64,000 nt of DNA from Ignavibacteriota bacterium. Lineage in GTDB: Bacteria > Bacteroidota > Ignavibacteria > Ignavibacteriales > Ignavibacteriaceae. The number at the start of each line of letters is the position of its first letter. The first letter of the stretch is position 1. The DNA lies in assembly GCA_013285405.1 (NCBI GenBank), contig CP053446.1:843985-907984 (forward strand), in the 5' to 3' direction. The notes under the pieces were generated by a model, which was given only the letters and a program-made list of their open reading frames with translations, searched no databases and was not told where the DNA came from. The translations under genes were made by a program, and so were the position numbers. Below are positions 29,830 through 39,682 of the stretch, piece after piece.

Positions 29830-31005
29830 TTATTGTCTGAATATAATTTTAATATTAACGATTTCCGATTTACTTCCGGTTCTGACAGGTGGTCCCCAGG
29901 TTCCGGCTCCCGAAGTTACATAATAATGTGTATTACTTTTCTTTTTATATCCCCAACTAATTTCGTAAATCAAATTTGTGATGATATTTGCCGGCCAAAT
30001 TTGACCATGATGAGTGTGACCAGAAAATTGTAAGTCAATTCCGTTTTTTTCAGCCTGTTCTAATTTAACAGGAGTGTGATCTAAAAGGATTTTTGGAAGG
30101 GACTTCGTTGAACTACGTTCGCTTAAATTGTTTGCATTTATTGATTGAATAATCTGCTCAAGAGATTTTCTCTCTTTACCGGTGAACTGTTTCATCACTA
30201 CATCTTCCCTGCCGATAATATAAAAGCTGCTGTCAATCAAAACATACTCATCACGAAGAACTTTTATTCCCAAATGTTCAGCATATTTAACTGATGCTTC
30301 AACTCTATTAATAAATTCGTGATTTCCGTTGATTGTGTAAATACCATATTTCGGATTTAGTTTTCTAAATGACTCGCCTATTTTTCTTTGTTCAAGTACT
30401 TCTGCTTTATCATCAACTATATCGCCTGCCAGAAGAATTATATCCGGATTAAGCGAATTCATTTTGTTAATGATTCTGGATAGTAATCTCTCGCCATCAA
30501 TCGGAGAAAGGTGTAAATCGGAAGCAGCAGCAATGTTGATCTCTGATAATTTTCCATCACCTTTCGGAAAAGTAAACTCTAACGTTTTAACTGTAATATC
30601 TCGCTTGTTCAGATTACCTAAAAAAACAATGAGGCTAACAAGTGCAATGATAACAATTGCTGTTATCTTTTTTGTCTGCTCATAATTATCGTGAAGAGAT
30701 TTTGGAAGAAAATTAAAAAAATGTTCTGCCAGCCTTATTAAATCCAGACCAAGCAAAAGCAAAATGAAGTAAACAAGAAAAGCAAACCAGATTGCTCCAA
30801 CTGCAAGCCATAAATCATAAACAGCAGGGTGCAGAAATTTATAGAGAACCTTTGCAAAAACGTATCCGTATGCAACAATAATAAACGCCGCTACATAAAA
30901 AGGTTTTAGAGCGGGAAATGTATGAAGTGTTTGCCATCCCCTTATAAAAACGTAGTAATTAAGGGCAGTGTAAACCGTGAAGAATATTGTGAAGAATAAA
31001 GCCAT
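29830..31005 (-). CDS. membrane-anchored metallophosphoesterase (YkuE-like)
   Basis: 391 residues. Four N-terminal membrane helices (about 1-130) precede a calcineurin-like phosphoesterase domain with all five metal motifs: ASDLHL, LLAGDIVDD, NGNHEF, a later LLDHTP and FSGHTHHGQIWP. This matches the YkuE/UDP-diacylglucosamine-pyrophosphohydrolase-like group found in many bacteria. The substrate is not known. It is preceded by about 160 nt of non-coding DNA and probably transcribed alone. Confidence 0.88.
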   Translation of the reverse strand: MALFFTIFFTVYTALNYYVFIRGWQTLHTFPALKPFYVAAFIIVAYGYVFAKVLYKFLHPAVYDLWLAVGAIWFAFLVYFILLLLGLDLIRLAEHFFNFLPKSLHDNYEQTKKITAIVIIALVSLIVFLGNLNKRDITVKTLEFTFPKGDGKLSEINIAAASDLHLSPIDGERLLSRIINKMNSLNPDIILLAGDIVDDKAEVLEQRKIGESFRKLNPKYGIYTINGNHEFINRVEASVKYAEHLGIKVLRDEYVLIDSSFYIIGREDVVMKQFTGKERKSLEQIIQSINANNLSERSSTKSLPKILLDHTPVKLEQAEKNGIDLQFSGHTHHGQIWPANIITNLIYEISWGYKKKSNTHYYVTSGAGTWGPPVRTGSKSEIVNIKIIFRQ

Positions 31006-31169
31006 TTTGCCAAATATATTATTTGAATAAACGTTAAGATAGACTTAATGGTTCAAATGATGAACTGTGGAAAAGTTTTTGTGATTTGAAACAAAACCAT
31101 CGCGGACAAAAATTAACAGGACAGTAATCTGAGGACAGCTTTCTGCCCGCAATGGTAAGGAGGCTATGC

Positions 31170-32159
31170 TTATTTGTAGGAATTTAAAACTTTCATATAA
31201 TTTGCTCGTTCAAATTTTGCCGGATCTTCAACATTCATATAACTCATACTTCCTCTCATCTGTTCGAGAGATTCATATTCTTTTTCTTCCATCCATAATT
31301 TAATTTTAGAAGTAACATCGGCAATGTGACCAATTCCAAACTTCAATAAACAGGAAAGCATCTGAGTTACTTTTGCACCAGCCATTATCATTTTAATGAC
31401 GTCCTCCGCCGTATAAATACCGCTTGTTGCAGCAAGATCAGCATTTGTTCTTCCGTAAAGTATTGCAATCCATCTCAGTGGAAGTCTCATTGCAAATGGA
31501 GTACTTAGAATAACATTTGGTTCAACTTCCAGCGTATCGAGATTGATATCCGGCTGATAAAATCTGTTAAATAAAACCAACCCATCAGCACCGGCTTTGT
31601 TTAACTCTTTCGCCATATGTGCAACTGAACTGAAAAAAGGATGCATCTTCACTGCAATTGGAATTTTAATTTCTGATTTTACTCTTTTGACAATGTGAAC
31701 ATATTTTTTTTCAAGTTCTTCACTCCTCTGATCAAGATCAGTCGCAAGAAAATAGATATTCAGTTCAAGACCATCCGCACCAGCTTGCTCAATTTGTTTT
31801 GCATAATCTATCCATCCACCAAGTGACTTGCCATTCAGGCTCGCTATCAATGGTATATCAACAGATTCTTTTATTTTTCTTATATGATTAAGATATTCTT
31901 CCGGACCCATTTTGTATTCGAAAGGTTCAGGAAAATAGCTTGTTGCTTCAGCAAAGCTTTCGGCTGAACCATTTGTATGATGATGAAGTTCTAAGGATTC
32001 ATGTTCAAGCTGTTCTTCAAACAAAGAATAAAGAACAACTGCTCCGGCACCTGCATCTTCCATTAATTTAACACCTGATAATTCCTGAGATAATGGACCT
32101 GCTGAAGGAACAATAGGTGATTTTAGTTTTAAACCTAAGTATGTGGTTGATAAATCCAT
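31170..32159 (-). CDS. dihydroorotate dehydrogenase-like flavoprotein
   Basis: A 329-residue FMN TIM-barrel of the dihydroorotate dehydrogenase family. The N terminus STTYLGLKLKSPIVPSAGP, IPLIASLNG, the phosphate-binding IPIAVKMHPFF with Lys, ADGLVLFNRF and GIYTAEDVIKMIMAGAKVTQM are family landmarks. The catalytic Ser/Cys loop is not clear, as in the uncharacterised DHODH-like proteins often found next to nifJ. It begins 28 nt after nifJ, so it may act with the oxidoreductase rather than in pyrimidine synthesis (inference from position). Confidence 0.82.
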   Translation of the reverse strand: MDLSTTYLGLKLKSPIVPSAGPLSQELSGVKLMEDAGAGAVVLYSLFEEQLEHESLELHHHTNGSAESFAEATSYFPEPFEYKMGPEEYLNHIRKIKESVDIPLIASLNGKSLGGWIDYAKQIEQAGADGLELNIYFLATDLDQRSEELEKKYVHIVKRVKSEIKIPIAVKMHPFFSSVAHMAKELNKAGADGLVLFNRFYQPDINLDTLEVEPNVILSTPFAMRLPLRWIAILYGRTNADLAATSGIYTAEDVIKMIMAGAKVTQMLSCLLKFGIGHIADVTSKIKLWMEEKEYESLEQMRGSMSYMNVEDPAKFERANYMKVLNSYK

Positions 32160-32187
32160 TTTAAAACCTTTGAATTATATTTTCAAA

Positions 32188-35100
32188 TTATTCCAGATTA
32201 TTTTTTTCAGCTTTACCGTTTCCCGGATCCCAGGAAGCTAATCTTACGTACTCTTTCCACCGGTTTGTTACATCTTCCTGCGCTTCGTTCATCAATTGTT
32301 CAGCAATCTTGGGATGTGATTTGGTAAGCATCTTAAATCTGGTTTCCATATATGTAAAATCTTTAACTGGTATCTTAGGATCTTTAGAATCGAGTTTGAA
32401 TGGATTCTTACCTTCTTTTGCAAGGTCCGGATGATACCTGTAAAGCTGCCAGTAACCTGAATCAACAGCAGCTTTCTGGTTCTCCATACCTTTACCCATA
32501 TTAATACCATGAGCAATACAATGACTGTATGCAATAATCAATGAAGGTCCGTCATAAGCTTCCGCTTCGATGAACGCTCTGAGCGTATGTTGATCATTTG
32601 CGCCCATTGCAACTTTAGCAACATAAACATTACCGTATGTCATCGCCATCAAACCAAGATCTTTTTTAGCGGTTGGTTTACCGGCAGCAGCAAACTTTGC
32701 AACAGCACCGCGTTGTGTGGCTTTTGAACATTGTCCACCAGTGTTTGAGTAAACCTCTGTATCGAGTACTAATATGTTTACATTTTTTCCTGAAGCAAGA
32801 ACGTGATCAAGTCCGCCAAAACCAATATCGTATGCCCAACCATCACCGCCCATAATCCAGACAGATTTTTTCACAAGATAATCAGCTAAGCTTAACAAAT
32901 GTTTTAAATCGCTTGCTTTTTCACCGCTTACAGATTTAAGAAGATCATTTAATATTTTCTTCAGAATATCAACTCTTTCCCGTTGCTCATAAATTTCCGC
33001 TTCATCTTTCTGTGATGAATTTATAATTGTATTTACCAGATCTTCACCAATATCATTTGCATATTTTCCAAGTAGTTCTTTTGCCTGTCCATTATGCTTA
33101 TCAATTGCAAGACGGAAACCAAAACCGAACTCAGCATTATCTTCAAATAAAGAATTAGACCAGGCAGGTCCTCTTCCATCTTTATTTGCTGCCCAAGGAG
33201 TTGTTGGTAAATTGCCGCCATAAATTGAAGAGCATCCTGTTGCATTTGCAACGATAGTTCTGTCACCAAATAACTGGCTTACAAGTTTAACATAAGGAGT
33301 TTCACCACACCCTGAACACGCACCTGAAAATTCAAATAATGGTTCGAGGAATTGTGAATCTTTTATCTTGGTAACATTAATTTTTTTTCTGTCGAGATCG
33401 GGAATTGAGAGGAAGTAATCCCAATTAACTCTTTCCTGATTACGAATCGGAATTTGCTCAGACATATTAATTGCTTTAAGGCGTGTTTCCTTTTTATTTT
33501 TTGCAGGACAAAAATCAACGCAGAGTTCGCAGCCTGTGCAATCTTCCACAGCTACCTGCAGCGAGTAATACATATTCTCGCCGTAATCTTTCGATTTGAA
33601 TTTTGTGTACTTAAATGTCGGAGGTGCATTTTTAATATATGACTCATCAAAAACTTTTGCACGTATTGTAGCATGTGGACAAGCAATAACACATTTGTTG
33701 CATTGAATACAAACTTCAGGATCCCAAACCGGAACTTCCAGAGCAATATTTCTCTTTTCCCATTTTGTTGTTGAAAGAGGGAATGTTCCATCGATTGGGA
33801 ATTTACTCACAGGAATGTTATCGCCATCGAATCCTATAATCTTTGCTGTTACATCTTTCACAAATGCAGGAGCGTTAGCACTAACTGGTGGTTGCATCTG
33901 AATCTTGCTTGTAACTTTATCAGGGATGCTCACTTCAAACAGGTTAGCAAGTGTTTTATCGACAGCATCGAAATTCATTTGAACTATTTTATCACCTTTT
34001 ACGCCGTAAGTTTTCTTTATTGAATCCTTAATTAATTTAATTGCTTCTTCTTTAGGAAAGATATTTGAGATAGCAAAGAAACAGGTTTGCATAATGGTAT
34101 TGATTCTAACACCCATTCCGGTTTCTTCACCAACTTTATAAGCATCAATGATGAAGAACTTCATTTTCTTCTGGATAAGATCTTTCTGAACGTTTTCCGG
34201 CAGTGAATCCCAAACTTGCTCTTTCGGCACTTTAGTATTTAAAAGGAATGTGGAGCCTTCCATTGCTCCTCTGAGCATATCAAGTTTTTCCAGAAAAACC
34301 TGCTGATGACAGGCAATAAAATTAGCACGATTAATAAGATATGTTGATTTTATTTCTTTAGGTCCGAAACGCAAATGAGATATAGTCATTGACCCTGATT
34401 TCTTAGAATCATAAACGAAGTAGCCTTGAGCAAAGTAATCAGTTCCTTCACCAATTATTTTAATCGAGTTTTTATTTGCACCAACCGTTCCATCTGCACC
34501 CAATCCGTAAAACTTTCCTTTGAAAGTTTCTTTTGCTTCAACGGAGAAATTAGGATCGAACTCCAAACTTGTATTTGTAACATCTTCTTTAATACCAACA
34601 GTGAAATGATTTTTCGGTTTGCTATTACCCAGATTATCAAGTACTGCTTTCACCATTGCCGGAGTAAATTCTTTTGAGGACAAACCATATCTTCCACCAA
34701 CAATTTTTGGATAATTGAATTTAAGTTCTCCTGCAACAAATTTTTCTGAGATTGAGTTTACAATATCAAGATAGAGAGGTTCACCGGAAGCACCGGGCTC
34801 TTTAGTTCTGTCTAATACTGCAATTGCTTTGACTGATTGAGGAAGTGAATTAATAAAATGATCAATTGAAAATGGTCTGTATAATCTGACTTTTATTAAA
34901 CCGACCTTCTCTCCTTTTTGATTAAGATAATTTACGGTTTCTTCAGCAGCATCAGAACCGGAACCCATCATTACAATAACTTTCTCTACATCCTTTGCAC
35001 CAACGTAATCAAACAAATGATATTGTCTGCCAACTAATTTTGCAAATTTATCCATCTGCTGCTGAACAATTCCCGGGCAAGCAATGTAAAATGGATTAAC

Positions 35101-35793
35101 AGTTTCTCTCGCCTGAAAGAAAACATCAGGATTTTGTGCGGTACCACGAAGAACCGGATTGTCGGGAGTGAGTCCTCTTTTTCTGTGAGCAATAACCAAA
35201 TCATCATCAATCATTGCATGCATATCATCTTTAGTCAACTCTTCAATTTTCATAACTTCATGTGAGGTACGGAACCCATCAAAGAAATGCAGAAATGGAA
35301 TACGTGCATTAAGAGTTGCAGCCTGAGCTATCAGAGCAAAGTCCATAACTTCCTGCGGATTGTTGGAAGCTAAAAGAGCAAATCCGGTTTGTCTTGCTGC
35401 CATAACATCACTATGATCTCCAAAGATAGAAAGTGCATGTGCTGCTACAGTTCTGGCAGAGACATGAAAAACGGTAGAAGTTAATTCTCCTGCTATCTTA
35501 AACATATTAGGTATCATCAACAGCAAACCTTGCGAAGCAGTAAAAGTTGTTGTTAATGCACCGCTCTGCAATGCACCGTGAACGCTACCTGATGCACCAC
35601 CTTCACTCTGCAGTTCGCTGACTGAAGGTACTATTCCCCAAATATTTTTCTTACCTACTGCTGACCAATCATCACAATGCTCACCCATATTTGATGAAGG
35701 AGTAATTGGATATATCGCAATTACTTCGTTTGTATGAAAGGCTGTATAAGCAGCGGCTTCGTTTCCATCAATAGTTACTTTATTCCGATTCAT
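32188..35793 (-). CDS. nifJ: pyruvate:ferredoxin (flavodoxin) oxidoreductase
   Basis: A 1201-residue single-chain PFOR that converts pyruvate and CoA to acetyl-CoA and CO2 with reduced ferredoxin. Domain order is the usual one. The N-terminal pyrimidine-binding domain starts DGNEAAAYTAFHTNEVIAIYP. The gamma-type domain carries FYGLGADGTVGANKNSIKI. A ferredoxin domain holds two 4Fe-4S motifs (CIQCNKCVIACP and CTGCELCVDFCP). The C-terminal TPP domain has CSGCGETPYVKL, GCSSIYGGN and GDGWAYDIGFGGLDHV with NVLVLDTEVYSNTGGQ-like text. All cluster cysteines are present. It is followed by the DHODH-like gene. Confidence 0.95.
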   Translation of the reverse strand: MNRNKVTIDGNEAAAYTAFHTNEVIAIYPITPSSNMGEHCDDWSAVGKKNIWGIVPSVSELQSEGGASGSVHGALQSGALTTTFTASQGLLLMIPNMFKIAGELTSTVFHVSARTVAAHALSIFGDHSDVMAARQTGFALLASNNPQEVMDFALIAQAATLNARIPFLHFFDGFRTSHEVMKIEELTKDDMHAMIDDDLVIAHRKRGLTPDNPVLRGTAQNPDVFFQARETVNPFYIACPGIVQQQMDKFAKLVGRQYHLFDYVGAKDVEKVIVMMGSGSDAAEETVNYLNQKGEKVGLIKVRLYRPFSIDHFINSLPQSVKAIAVLDRTKEPGASGEPLYLDIVNSISEKFVAGELKFNYPKIVGGRYGLSSKEFTPAMVKAVLDNLGNSKPKNHFTVGIKEDVTNTSLEFDPNFSVEAKETFKGKFYGLGADGTVGANKNSIKIIGEGTDYFAQGYFVYDSKKSGSMTISHLRFGPKEIKSTYLINRANFIACHQQVFLEKLDMLRGAMEGSTFLLNTKVPKEQVWDSLPENVQKDLIQKKMKFFIIDAYKVGEETGMGVRINTIMQTCFFAISNIFPKEEAIKLIKDSIKKTYGVKGDKIVQMNFDAVDKTLANLFEVSIPDKVTSKIQMQPPVSANAPAFVKDVTAKIIGFDGDNIPVSKFPIDGTFPLSTTKWEKRNIALEVPVWDPEVCIQCNKCVIACPHATIRAKVFDESYIKNAPPTFKYTKFKSKDYGENMYYSLQVAVEDCTGCELCVDFCPAKNKKETRLKAINMSEQIPIRNQERVNWDYFLSIPDLDRKKINVTKIKDSQFLEPLFEFSGACSGCGETPYVKLVSQLFGDRTIVANATGCSSIYGGNLPTTPWAANKDGRGPAWSNSLFEDNAEFGFGFRLAIDKHNGQAKELLGKYANDIGEDLVNTIINSSQKDEAEIYEQRERVDILKKILNDLLKSVSGEKASDLKHLLSLADYLVKKSVWIMGGDGWAYDIGFGGLDHVLASGKNVNILVLDTEVYSNTGGQCSKATQRGAVAKFAAAGKPTAKKDLGLMAMTYGNVYVAKVAMGANDQHTLRAFIEAEAYDGPSLIIAYSHCIAHGINMGKGMENQKAAVDSGYWQLYRYHPDLAKEGKNPFKLDSKDPKIPVKDFTYMETRFKMLTKSHPKIAEQLMNEAQEDVTNRWKEYVRLASWDPGNGKAEKNNLE

Positions 35794-36123
35794 TTCTCTT
35801 CCATTTATTTATTAAAAAGCGAGGAAATCTGACTACACACTGATTCCAACTATTATACCAGCTAAATACTTTTATTAGTTGTTTTATTAGATGCTTTTTT
35901 TTTCAAAAGTGGAAATGAGACCATATAACTAAAACTGAATTCCCACTTTTAAGAATGATATAATACTTATCTGTCCGCACAATGAATATGCAACTACACC
36001 TGTTAGTATTACTGATAAATCATTAGTCAATCATTTATAAATAATTATTATATTAACACAGTATTTTCATCTGCTGTTTACAAATACTATTAATTACTAT
36101 TCATCCAAATAATAGGAGGATAA
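35794..36123. other. divergent promoter region of nifJ with an inverted repeat
   Basis: 330 nt between nifJ (minus) and the small membrane protein (plus). It holds an inverted repeat, AAAAGTGG (35905-35912) and CCACTTTT (35943-35950), extendable to 11 of 12 pairs, about 110-155 nt upstream of the nifJ start. This is a possible regulator site or leader hairpin. A strong AGGAGGA ribosome binding site for the plus-strand gene lies at 36114-36120. Nothing else was recognised. Confidence 0.45.
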
Positions 36124-36396
36124 ATGGATCAGAACAACTTACCAGGTTCCTTTAGACAAGAAGTATCAGTCGGCGATTGGATGATAACTCTGCTTATCAC
36201 CGCTTTGCCATTAATTGGTTTAATCATGCTTTTTGTTTGGGCGTTTGGAGATGGAACAAATCCGAGTAAAAAAAATTGGGCAAAGGCTACATTAATTTGG
36301 TATGCGATTTGGTTCGTTCTCGTAATTATTTTCTTTATTATGTTTTGGGCGTTCATTAGTGCAATGTTAAGTGGAATGAGTGGAACATATTCTTAA
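36124..36396 (+). CDS. small two-helix membrane protein
   Basis: 90 residues, started by an AGGAGGA ribosome binding site. Two hydrophobic helices (WMITLLITALPLIGLIMLFVWA and LIWYAIWFVLVIIFFIMFWA, each abbreviated here) flank a short charged loop (GDGTNPSKKNWAKA). This layout recurs in small uncharacterised membrane proteins of Bacteroidota and Ignavibacteria. It is followed by its own terminator, so it is transcribed alone. Function unknown. Confidence 0.8.
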   Translation: MDQNNLPGSFRQEVSVGDWMITLLITALPLIGLIMLFVWAFGDGTNPSKKNWAKATLIWYAIWFVLVIIFFIMFWAFISAMLSGMSGTYS

Positions 36397-36421
36397 TTAA
36401 ATTTACTTTAAAAAATAATAT

Positions 36422-36447
36422 GAGGGCTTTATGCCCTCTTCTTATTA
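36422..36447 (+). terminator. Rho-independent terminator
   Basis: A 6-bp stem GAGGGC / GCCCTC with a TTTAT loop followed by TTCTTATT, 26 nt after the stop of the small membrane protein. Confidence 0.8.
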
Positions 36448-36546
36448 CAGAAATTTTGAGTTTCATTCTTGAAGTTTTGTTACCTTATTTATCATTCAAT
36501 TAAAAGTTGAACAATGCTGCAACTTTAAATCACAAGGAAAATTAAA

Positions 36547-37668
36547 ATTTCTTTATCCAATAAATCTGGTTCGAATAAAAAGCGATTTGATTTTATAGAT
36601 CAGTTTCGCGGTTTCGTTGGCATACTGATGCTTCTTGGTCACAGTTCGTACTATTTCAATTCAATCTGGTTATATCTCGATCCTGCCGATCCGTTAATTC
36701 CTAACTGGGAACAATTTGCCCTTAGATACATTGGCTACATCTGTGCACCCGGTTTTCTAATGATGAATGGTGCGATGGTTTGGTGGACATACCAAAACAG
36801 AATATTAAAAGGATCAACAGATTGGAATGCAAAATGGCATTTAATTCAACGTGGATTATTTCTCGTACTTGTTCAGATTACCTGGGTAAATTCTTCGTGG
36901 AGCGGATTCGCATCATTTAAACCTGATCACCTTGGAATTATTTCTACTATTGGTTTTGCAATGTTACTTCTCACAATAATTGTTAAAATGAAATGGCAAA
37001 TCAGGTTAGCCATCGCAATAATTATTTTACTAGTCCATCCGCTGCTATTAAGGATTCAGTACAATCCTGATATTTACTGGCAGCAGATTTTAATGCAGTC
37101 ATTTATTGATTCAGGTGATTTCAATAAATATCCGATTCTCCCATGGTTTGCGCTCGCAACACTCGGTTCAGTTATGGCAACGGGCTGGTTAAAGAGCTGG
37201 CAGTCGGATAAAGAAAAAATAATTTATAGTTTCATTATTGGTTTCGCTTCATTGCTAATAGCTACATTTATAAGAATGGAAAGAGGGTACGGAAACATCT
37301 TTCCATTTTCTGATTTTGGTTCATTTTCATTTTTCTTTGATCAGAAATATCCACCAAGTTTATTTCATAATCTATGGTTCTTCGGTTGGGTTGTGATAGG
37401 TGTCGGTACCATCATTTTCATTAATATGTATTTTCAAAATTTGCTGAAATTTTTATCGTTAGTTGGCAGAGTTCCGCTATTTTTCTATTGTGTTCATCTC
37501 GCTTTACTCGGAATATTTTCAAAAAGATTTGATCTGTACTATCGCGAAGGTTACGTCACTGAAACTTTAATCGGGTTTGTAATCATGATGATTATTATGC
37601 TGCCGCTGACAAAATGGTTTGGTGGAGTTAAACAACGAAGCAAGAATTACTTAATAAAAATGATCTGA
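36547..37668 (+). CDS. multi-pass membrane acyltransferase-like protein (DUF1624/heparan acetyltransferase type)
   Basis: About ten membrane helices. The conserved N-terminal motif RFDFIDQFRGFVGILMLLGH, typical of this superfamily, lies upstream of the first ATG (36628). The frame is open back to 36529 but contains no ATG, GTG or TTG before that point. An AAGGA ribosome binding site at 36534-36538 favours ATT 36547 (or ATT 36541) as the initiation codon, giving about 373 residues. If ATG 36628 were used, the first helix would be cut. These proteins move acetyl or acyl groups across the membrane onto glycans. The gene overlaps the next start by 1 nt. Confidence 0.72.
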   Translation: MSLSNKSGSNKKRFDFIDQFRGFVGILMLLGHSSYYFNSIWLYLDPADPLIPNWEQFALRYIGYICAPGFLMMNGAMVWWTYQNRILKGSTDWNAKWHLIQRGLFLVLVQITWVNSSWSGFASFKPDHLGIISTIGFAMLLLTIIVKMKWQIRLAIAIIILLVHPLLLRIQYNPDIYWQQILMQSFIDSGDFNKYPILPWFALATLGSVMATGWLKSWQSDKEKIIYSFIIGFASLLIATFIRMERGYGNIFPFSDFGSFSFFFDQKYPPSLFHNLWFFGWVVIGVGTIIFINMYFQNLLKFLSLVGRVPLFFYCVHLALLGIFSKRFDLYYREGYVTETLIGFVIMMIIMLPLTKWFGGVKQRSKNYLIKMI

Positions 37669-38636
37669 TGAAAAAAATAAAAGCGCAAAAATATTTTATT
37701 TATAATATCGTTTGTCTGGTTATAATTTTTCTACTTTTAATTCCAGGTTGTGCAAGCCGTGAGAGAAGACCGGTTATTCTTGCTGATTCAACATATTATT
37801 ATAACTCGACTCTTGAAAAAGATTCCTCCGCTGGAATTTCACTCAGCAATAAAATCAGCAAAAAAACAGGAAGACCAATTAAACCCGGTACAATTTTCAA
37901 ATTGGATGATAATGCAAAATTATTTGCAAGTATCGAAAACAACTTTTCAAAAAATGAATTATCAATGCTTCACATAGATTGGATTGATTCTGAGGGTAAT
38001 TCTTTTTATAGAAAAAGAATTGATATTTATCCAAAAGATTCGTTGTTGTTGATATCAAGCTCAATTTCTATATCACCTGAAAAAAGAGAAAAAGGAAATT
38101 ATTCAGTTCGGTTTTATTTGTTCAGGGAACTTTTTGCTGAAAAGAAATTCCAACTTGTTGATTCTTCAACTTACTCAAAACTATTTCCTCCAAAAGAAAA
38201 ATCAAAATCCGAGAAAAAACAGCAAAAGAAAATTAAAAAGAAGAAAGTAACAAAATCCAAAACCAGCATCGAACAGGTGAAAGCAGAAATAATTTTATGT
38301 AAAAAGCTGAGTGAAAAAACCGGTAAGCCAATTGGTGTTGATTCAATATTTGTGATCGGAAACAAAGCCAATGTGAAAGCAGTTGTAAATATTACAAAGC
38401 CCGATGTAAAAGCTAATGAACAAATGAAGTTTTATTTTGAGTGGAGCGGACCGGATAATGAAACATTTTATAAAAAAAGAATAGTTTATACAACAAGCAG
38501 CCCAACATTTACAATTTCGAATTCAATTTCAGTCACGCCTGAAAAGCGAATACCAGGTGTTTATAAAATTCAGGTAATTTATAAAAAGAAAGTAATAGCT
38601 AATCAGGAATTTATACTTGCTGCACCGGAGAAATGA
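37668..38636 (+). CDS. lipoprotein with two repeated domains
   Basis: 322 residues with a lipobox (IIFLLLIPGC). The mature part holds two copies of one domain, about 55-165 and 205-320. Both contain a K(T)GRPI/KTGKPI opening, an F(Y)(R/K)KRI strand and the near-identical SISISPEKR / SISVTPEKR. A Lys-rich linker (KSEKKQQKKIKKKK) joins them. The repeat suggests a beta-sandwich. It is coupled to the acyltransferase-like gene by TGATG overlap, so the pair probably works together at the envelope. Function unknown. Confidence 0.75.
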   Translation: MKKIKAQKYFIYNIVCLVIIFLLLIPGCASRERRPVILADSTYYYNSTLEKDSSAGISLSNKISKKTGRPIKPGTIFKLDDNAKLFASIENNFSKNELSMLHIDWIDSEGNSFYRKRIDIYPKDSLLLISSSISISPEKREKGNYSVRFYLFRELFAEKKFQLVDSSTYSKLFPPKEKSKSEKKQQKKIKKKKVTKSKTSIEQVKAEIILCKKLSEKTGKPIGVDSIFVIGNKANVKAVVNITKPDVKANEQMKFYFEWSGPDNETFYKKRIVYTTSSPTFTISNSISVTPEKRIPGVYKIQVIYKKKVIANQEFILAAPEK

Positions 38637-38645
38637 AATTCAATT

Positions 38646-39649
38646 TCAGGGAACAGAAATTACAACCAAACCTTCCACTTCATCCGCTACATAAATGTAA
38701 TTATCCTTTAGTGCCACTGCCAAAGCATATTTTGTCTCAACAGTACCAATCCGAACAGGAGAATACAGATTTGACACATCAAATATTTGAAGTCCTCGTA
38801 ATTCCGTCGTCAGAAAAATTTTATTATTATCATAAACCACTTCCTTCGCATATCCACCTGCAGAATATGAGTTGATTATTTTCACATTTAAAGTGTCGGA
38901 ATAATCAACTGTAACAAAACCCCCTGTTCCACAAGCAAGAAATGCAATAGGAAGATCCGAATGAATTGCTACATCTTCGGCATAACCCGGTGTATCAAGC
39001 AAATCCATAAGCGGATAAATATTAAAGCCATCCTGAAAGTCTGATATATTAAAAATCGTAAATCCAACTTCGCCGCAAGCAACAAACAGTAAATTACTAT
39101 CGGCTGAAGCTTACAAACTGATTGTGCATAACCAGGGACAAAGAATGTTTGTCTGAAATCAGGGTATGTGGGGTTGTTTATTTTTGTAATATTTACACCT
39201 TCTTCACTAACGGCAGTAAAAAGAAAATCGCCCATAATATGAAAATTTTTTGCGGGTGCAATAGCACGAATTTCCGGTATGATTAAAGGATTCATTGGAT
39301 TAGATACATTTACAATACCAACACCAAAACCACCAGCCGCAAGATAGATCACACTGTCTTTATTAATTAAATTGTATGCGTAACCTCTCAAGCCATAAAT
39401 CAACTCAGAAATAAATTTAGGTTCTTTCGGGTTTGAAACATTTAAAATCATTAATCCTCCCTGACCCTGTGATATATATGCTAAAGAATCTTTCAAAAAA
39501 ATATCCTGTGCATATCCTGTGGTAGCATATTTGGTAACTATTTTATATCCTCCATCTCCGCCAATAATTGATTCAGGATCATTCGGGGTACCACAAGCAA
39601 TTAAAAATAAGAGAATAAAAAACAGAATCACTTTAAATATATTTAGCAT
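38646..39649 (-). pseudogene. LVIVD-repeat lipoprotein, frameshifted
   Basis: Two frames make one protein. 39649 to about 39112 encodes a lipoprotein signal (ILFFILLFLIACG) and LVIVD-type beta-propeller repeats (GYAQDIFLKDSLAYISQGQGG abbreviated, LMILNVSNP). From about 39110 the repeat text continues in another frame (NLLFVACGEVGFTIFNIS, GLQIFDVSNLYSPV) to the stop at 38646. Adding one base after the codon for Cys in AQSVC restores the frame, so a single-nucleotide loss, or a sequencing error, is indicated. It is the last gene of the poly-gamma-glutamate operon, 33 nt after the barrel gene. Confidence 0.75.
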
Positions 39650-39682
39650 AATTATTCTTTCGATAAATATTTGAGTTACTCT

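Noticed and set aside
33454..34677. Several plus- and minus-strand frames inside nifJ (33454-33642, 34426-34677 and others)
   Set aside because: They are shadows of the 1201-codon nifJ gene with no recognisable domains or start signals.
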